64,000 bases of DNA from positions 160,914-224,913 of the forward strand of contig JAYKXP010000087.1 in the NCBI GenBank assembly GCA_037176845.1, read 5' to 3'. The DNA is from Paramarasmius palmivorus (Eukaryota; Basidiomycota; Agaricomycetes; Agaricales; Marasmiaceae). The translations under genes and the position numbers were made by a program. Below the pieces are notes generated by a model, which saw nothing but the letters and a program-made list of their open reading frames with translations, had not been told where the DNA came from and ran no database searches. Shown one piece after another: positions 59,090-64,000 of the stretch (position 1 is its first letter; each line of letters starts with the position of its first letter).

Positions 59090-62000
59090 ATGCTGATTAT
59101 GTTCATCAGAACTTTTATCGCTATGTCTTCCGACGCAACCTCCGCTTCTTCCATCAACCAGGTCCCTGTCCTCGATGGGTCCAACTATCGCCAGTGGGAG
59201 GACAAATTGGTCCCTTTCCTTAGATTCAAGGGACTTTACCAAGTGGTGAAAGGGTTGAATGTTCGCCCTGCCAAACTGGAACCCTCTGGAGAGCGAGGTC
59301 CCACTGCTGAGCAGATCGCAGCTCGCAACAAGGAGATCCTCGAATGGGACAACCTCGACGACCAAGCCCTAGGTGCCATTGAACTCACCATCAAGCAGTC
59401 CCTTAAGCATCATCTCAAGGCCACTGCCAAACTCACCTATGATGAGCTCAAGAACACCTATAGTGTGCCTGGTCCTGCTGTCATCTTTGCCGATTTCAAG
59501 AAGACGTTGATGTTCCAACTCTCGGGAACCGCCAATCCATTGCCAGAGATCAACGAGCTGCTCACTATTTTCGAGCCCTTGAAACAGAACGGCATGGAGC
59601 TTACCGACCTGCAACGTGCGCTCATTCTTCTTGCCGCTATCCCAGCAAGGTGGGACTCAGTCCCAGCTCTCTTCTTGCAAAAGAAGACCAGTGAACTTGC
59701 TTTCACTGAAATTCGCGACGCTCTAGTTGCTGAATTTGAGCGCCGTGACGCGAACAACGCCTCTGCTATGCACCTTTCGGCTGTCAGACGCAAGGGGCGT
59801 GACCCTAACTATAGGGAATCCCGCCAGGGTCAGAACCCCAAGCCTAACGGCAAGGGTAAACCCTTTAAGCGTGGATCGCGTGCTGGGAAACAGCAACAGA
59901 AGAAGAAGCAGCAGCAGCAGCCGTCTCATCACCACCACTCTCACACGGCAATTGCCTCCTTGGCATCTCGAATCGGACCTAGCGCCTCTTCGGTCGCTTC
60001 CTTTAATCCGAATGGGGTTACCTCCAGGAGAGTCGAGACTAGATCTCCGCAGACCTATCAAGGTAGCGTACCCTCCGACTCTGTCTATAGTGACGTCGCT
60101 TACGCTCGAGCACTCTGTGAGCGTCTCGAAGCTCCCAGGTTCGCGCACAATCTCGAAGCCCTCGAGAACGTCGTCGCGTCCAGTTCCAAGCGACTCCTCG
60201 AAGATTTCCCCGCGCCAGCTCAGAAATGTGCGCGTTCAGAGGAAATAGAGGAGAAGTTGGATTGGGGAACCGACGTGGAGGAGGTACCCCCTACCGATCT
60301 TGACGAGGACATGGGTCATACCGAGGAAGAGGTAGACGGGCTTGACCCACTTAGGCAAGTACCTAGCACTGCACACAATAATGCAAACTCTAATTGCGCT
60401 CATCTTACAGCCGCATTTAGTAGTATATCGACAAACGATTTGTATCAATTATTCAATAGAATAAATTCGTTGTCTGATCATTATGCATTGTGTGATAAGT
60501 GTAAGGGAAAGAAACCAATGAATGATCTCATTCTTGCCGACTGGATCATGGATTCAGGTGCTTCTATGCACTTTACCGGCAATTTGGGTGATTTCGCCGA
60601 TTATGAACCTTTACGGAATGGTCCAAGGATCAATACTGCATCTAAACAAACTGAGCTTAAGTGCGAAGGCAAAGGATCAGTATTTTTTGATCACATCATT
60701 GAGACCAAAACTGGTTCATTTACAAGACGCACTACGCGCTTGTACCCAGTATATTATATCCCGAATTTATCTATTAGACTTTTGTCTATGGGAGAAATTT
60801 TACAAGATTCGGTTGTTATAGGCAGTCGCCGAAAACTCGAATTCTTGAATAGAAATGAGCAGCAGACTATGCTTTGTCATCCTCATTCTATTGGTGACCC
60901 AATTTATTGGTTACAAACTCGCATTTCACCTGCTGAGGAATTAATTGCCGGTTTGCTTGTTTCATCATCAAACTTTGAACTATGGCATAAACGCTTTGGA
61001 CATCCGTCTAAGCGAGTGCTTGAAAAAGCAAAGGAGAACACCATTAAGTTCCCACAGAATCTTTCGATTCCCACTGAGCATATTTGCTCTGGATGCGCTG
61101 AAGGAAAAATGAAATCAAAGTCGTTTCCTCCTTCTGGCTCTCGAGCTTCAAGAGCCTTCGAGCGAATCCATTCAGATCTGAAGTCTTTTCCAGTTGAATC
61201 TTATCACCACTTTAAGTACTTCATGACGTTTTTCGACGATCATTCTTCCCATGGCTGGTTAATCTTACTCCACGCCAAAAGCGATGCTATCACGGCTTTG
61301 CGGAACTTTATCGCCATGGTTAAAACCCAACACAACGCTGTCATCAAAGAATGGATGTCGGATGAAGGGGGAGAATTTAAATCGAAGGAATTTGATCAGG
61401 TCTTATTAGACCAGGGAATTAAAATTCTGCAAAGCGTACCGCATACACCACAGCAAAATGGTTGTGCCGAACGTTTTAATGAGACTGTTATGGACAAAGC
61501 GCAGGCTTTACGCTTCGACGCATGTTTACCACAGTCTTGGTGGGAATTTTGTGTGTTGCATGCTTTGCATGTATACAACCGTACGCCGATCATTGGACGT
61601 CTACAAGGAAAGACTCCTTTTGAACGGTTATATGGAAAAGCTCCTGATGTCTCGCATTTCCGAGTATTAGGTTGTGGTGGATACGTTTACGTTCCCAAGG
61701 ATAAGAGAGTTAATAAACTCTCTCCTAGAGCCGAACTAATGACGTTCATTGGCTATCAAGAGGGAATGAAGGGTTTTCTTTTCATGGATTCCCGTAACTA
61801 TATCATCAAAGCCGCTACCGCTCTTTTCGACGAGAACCTGTTTCCGAAGTGTCCGGAGTCTAAACCAAAAGGTGTAACTCCAGTAACCTCTAAACCAGGT
61901 CCATCATTTATTCCTTTATCTTTGGACGAAGACGACGAACCTTCACGTCGTCCTTCACCTCCTACACCTGCAAAGGACACTGCACCTGATCACGACGGTG

Positions 62001-62176
62001 ATCAGAGTCCACGGCAATCATCGCCAAGACAGAGTCCGCTGCCGTCATCACCGAGCAGAAGCAGATCAGCTTCCGAAGGAGATAGATCACCTCCGGGTGA
62101 AATTGGATCAACAGATGGCGATCAACAATTAGGTGCGGATCACGGAGTGATTCATCCTCCAGCTCACCGCCTATGA
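59090..62176 (+). CDS. Copia Gag-protease-integrase polyprotein (open part)
   Basis: 1028 codons. The likely functional start is the second in-frame ATG (MSSDATSASSINQVPVLDG, 59123). A UBN2-type Gag region at residues about 15-230 has WEDKLVPFLRFKGLY. There is a Gln/Lys/His-rich linker at about 268-285 and no standard zinc knuckle. The protease motif DSGAS is at residue 488. The GAG-pre-integrase zinc segment has LWHKRFGHPS near 632 and ICSGC. The integrase catalytic residues are D696 (HSDLKSF), D758 (MSDEGGEF) and E794 (GCAERFN), spaced D-61-D-35-E as in retroviral-type integrases. The C-terminus is Ser/Pro-rich, as usual before RT. The frame ends before RT, where the following sequence is full of frame changes. 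Confidence 0.9.
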   Translation: MLIMFIRTFIAMSSDATSASSINQVPVLDGSNYRQWEDKLVPFLRFKGLYQVVKGLNVRPAKLEPSGERGPTAEQIAARNKEILEWDNLDDQALGAIELTIKQSLKHHLKATAKLTYDELKNTYSVPGPAVIFADFKKTLMFQLSGTANPLPEINELLTIFEPLKQNGMELTDLQRALILLAAIPARWDSVPALFLQKKTSELAFTEIRDALVAEFERRDANNASAMHLSAVRRKGRDPNYRESRQGQNPKPNGKGKPFKRGSRAGKQQQKKKQQQQPSHHHHSHTAIASLASRIGPSASSVASFNPNGVTSRRVETRSPQTYQGSVPSDSVYSDVAYARALCERLEAPRFAHNLEALENVVASSSKRLLEDFPAPAQKCARSEEIEEKLDWGTDVEEVPPTDLDEDMGHTEEEVDGLDPLRQVPSTAHNNANSNCAHLTAAFSSISTNDLYQLFNRINSLSDHYALCDKCKGKKPMNDLILADWIMDSGASMHFTGNLGDFADYEPLRNGPRINTASKQTELKCEGKGSVFFDHIIETKTGSFTRRTTRLYPVYYIPNLSIRLLSMGEILQDSVVIGSRRKLEFLNRNEQQTMLCHPHSIGDPIYWLQTRISPAEELIAGLLVSSSNFELWHKRFGHPSKRVLEKAKENTIKFPQNLSIPTEHICSGCAEGKMKSKSFPPSGSRASRAFERIHSDLKSFPVESYHHFKYFMTFFDDHSSHGWLILLHAKSDAITALRNFIAMVKTQHNAVIKEWMSDEGGEFKSKEFDQVLLDQGIKILQSVPHTPQQNGCAERFNETVMDKAQALRFDACLPQSWWEFCVLHALHVYNRTPIIGRLQGKTPFERLYGKAPDVSHFRVLGCGGYVYVPKDKRVNKLSPRAELMTFIGYQEGMKGFLFMDSRNYIIKAATALFDENLFPKCPESKPKGVTPVTSKPGPSFIPLSLDEDDEPSRRPSPPTPAKDTAPDHDGDQSPRQSSPRQSPLPSSPSRSRSASEGDRSPPGEIGSTDGDQQLGADHGVIHPPAHRL

Positions 62177-64000
62177 GCCAACATCTGCCGTTCATACAGA
62201 GCGATTCTCAGCAAGTACGCTCTGCTAGACAAGCGGACAGGAGGTTCAGTGCCCAGGCCAACATAGTTGGTGAACAAGCTGACCCAATAATCCTGCGCAA
62301 GTAACAGCGGGACGTATAGACCGTCAGTCAGTTTGGAGACAAAGCCAGGGTGATACAGAGACTGGTCCGCTCAAAGCTCTATACCAGGCCTAGAGGTCGA
62401 GGCTAGGACCTCGCGGATTTGAGCGCTTCACGCGTTTGGCCCTATGTTCAGCACCGCAATATCCACCTGATCGCGACACGACTGGTCACGCTTACAGCTG
62501 AATCCCTGATGATAAACTATCCCAGGAAGGGGGAGTAGGGTTAGCGAATTTGCTAATTAATTAAAGCGATTCCTAATCAAAACCATATCAGTCCTTCTAA
62601 TGTTCGGAGTTTGGACCTTTCAAGTTATTGCGGCGAATGCCTGAATTGCAGCAAAAGGAATGGAAGACTGCTTTTGCCGCGAAGAACTTGAAGCCCTTCG
62701 CAAGCGCAAAGTCTTCGAACTTGTTGATATTCCATCGGATCGCAGACTGTTAAGAACAGATGGGTATTCGACATCTAATCTGATAGTCGAAAGAAAGTCG
62801 ACTTGTAGCTAAAGGTTTCTCTCAATGTAGAAGGTGTAGATTTGATGAAATCTATCTCAACCAGTTGTTCGTTATGAGTCTGTTCGTTGTATTAGGCGCT
62901 AGCAAGCACTTCGGACTGGCATGTGTCCGCACTGGACGTCAAGTGCGCTTTCTTATATGGCGAACTTGAAGAAGAAATTCTACTGGAACAACTGAAGGTT
63001 TAAAGTCAACGGACCACCCTAAATGAACGTAAAGTTCTTCGCTTGCGCGAGCTATCTATGGATTGAAACAAGCTGCTGATCGTATGGGGGAGAGCGCTAA
63101 CTAACTCCATGAAGAAATTAGGCTTTAAACGTTTTGTTTCTGATGCAGGCATATTCATCCACGTGATGATCAAGGACGTCTCGTAATGCTATTATTTATG
63201 ATGTCGAGCCTTATTTTATTGGACCTGATCCGAAAATACGTTGCCCAGAAGAAAGCCGAATTCATGAAGAAATGGGATTGTCGTGATCTTGGAGAAGGCA
63301 AATGAGTCCTACGTATGCGCTATTCGTCGAGGTGGTAATAGAATCTTAATTGACCAAATTCATATCTCAAAGAAAGTGCTGCAACGTTTTGAATAGATAA
63401 TGCTAAAAGTAGCAAAGACACCTCTACTGCAGGCTAAAGCCAGTAGAGAATAAAAGAGTCTGTCGGACCCCGCTATTCGGTCCAGATTTCAGTCTGTCTC
63501 GGGTCATGCTACTACAATCATGTTAGGTACACGACTGAGATTGCCTATGCCGGTACCATGCTATCGCAGTTCTCTGCAGAAAATCCTTCAAAGGATCATC
63601 TTAGCAAAGCGCTTTATTTTGCCGCTCTATGCTGGAAGTCAATACTATGTTTAGCGTATGACGGAAGATCATAATAATAGGATTGTTAGGTACACAGACT
63701 AAGATGGGCTGCTGATCCCATTAAGCGCCGTTCTGTGACTGGATACTTTTATAGAAAAAAATGGCAAATGGCATATTATGTTGGCAATCTCGTGCGCAGG
63801 AAGACTGTCCCCATTCTTCAAACGAAAGCGAATATATGGCTCTTTCGGGACTGTAGCCGCCATGCTGCATGGTTTCAAATCCTCTTTCACAGAACTAGGA
63901 TCCGAATCCAGCTATACCAATCAGTGGAGACAACAAGGTCGATATTATCGCTACAATCCTGTACAGGAACGTCGAACTAAGCACATTGATATACGTTATC
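62177..64000 (+). pseudogene. Copia reverse transcriptase-RNase H region, frame-disrupted, partial
   Basis: Fragments in all three frames follow the copia RT order: EWKTAFAA/LEALRKRKVFELVD (62660-62730), NRWVF..IKSD (62750-62790), the AKGFSQ block (62810), a LDVKCAFLYGELEEEI-like stretch (62935-62980), GFKRF..DAG (63125-63150) and, for RNase H, DPIKRRSVTGYF (63715-63750) and the ELGSES region (63890). Most breaks look like losses or gains of single bases in short runs. The upstream 3 kb is fully open, so decay is strikingly confined to this part. The element runs off the right edge. Confidence 0.75.

Larger units (their letters stand above)
58544..64000 (+). mobile_element. Copia retrotransposon 2 (continues past the window)
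   Basis: LTR, half-tRNA-iMet primer site, a long gag-protease-integrase ORF, then RT and RNase H sequence to the window end. Domain order (integrase before RT) identifies Ty1/copia. The 3' LTR is not in the window. Confidence 0.85.

Noticed and set aside
59723..60248. Alternative-frame ORFs overlapping the copia gag region
   Set aside because: Shadows of the 1028-codon ORF, which has clear protease and integrase motifs.

Overview
The window looks like an Agaricomycete (mushroom-forming basidiomycete) chromosome segment dominated by mobile DNA. The reasons are short (about 48-67 bp) GT-AG introns with TACTAAC/CTGAC-like branch sites, F-box proteins, two transposase genes of the KDZ (Kyakuja-Dileera-Zisupton) class with cysteine clusters, copia elements primed by a half-tRNA-iMet site, and a kinase-like gene family expanded in Agaricomycetes. 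There are few ordinary genes.

Layout. 1-1327: 3' part of a kinase-like family gene. 1330-5244: gene-poor DNA with copies of a dispersed intron-patterned repeat, here called R1. 5245-33191: a proposed giant KDZ element (27.9 kb; about 20.3 kb without a later insertion). It split one R1 copy, with CCAAAACAATCA on both sides and imperfect ends in inverted orientation. Inside each end lies an array of short palindromes (TCAGCG-N6-CGCTGA), and next to each array an inward-facing F-box gene. The interior holds a double-zinc-motif gene, an intact six-exon KDZ transposase, a divergent zinc-knuckle-like gene with a duplicated exon-intron unit, and a large multi-exon accessory gene. A non-autonomous LTR retrotransposon (9251-16931) has inserted inside it. 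33192-45562: the other half of the split R1 copy, a 3-kb element with about 330-bp terminal inverted repeats (34418-37375), and three more R1 copies.

45563-50929 is a second, compact and apparently complete KDZ element. It has an 8-bp target duplication (GTGAGTGA), terminal inverted repeats, AGCGAAA-rich ends, a CxC5/CxC6-type KDZ transposase, and a convergent GRF-zinc-finger gene with a perfect 19-bp hairpin between the two 3' ends. 50960-54525: a second copy of the kinase-like gene plus R1, collinear with 1-2670. 54530-64000: an LTR relic, a truncated copia element, an inverted LTR junction, and a second copia element whose gag-protease-integrase ORF is open but whose RT-RNase H region is full of small indels and runs off the window.

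How the parts work together (partly inference). Each KDZ element pairs a transposase with one or more accessory proteins and has subrepeat-rich ends, as expected for transposase-binding termini. The larger one also carries F-box genes, which suggests a cargo-bearing DNA transposon. Element boundaries come from reading by eye and need alignment against other copies in the genome. Some 1-bp indel clusters (left LTR near 9.7-10.5 kb; 62.2-64 kb) may reflect assembly quality rather than biology.
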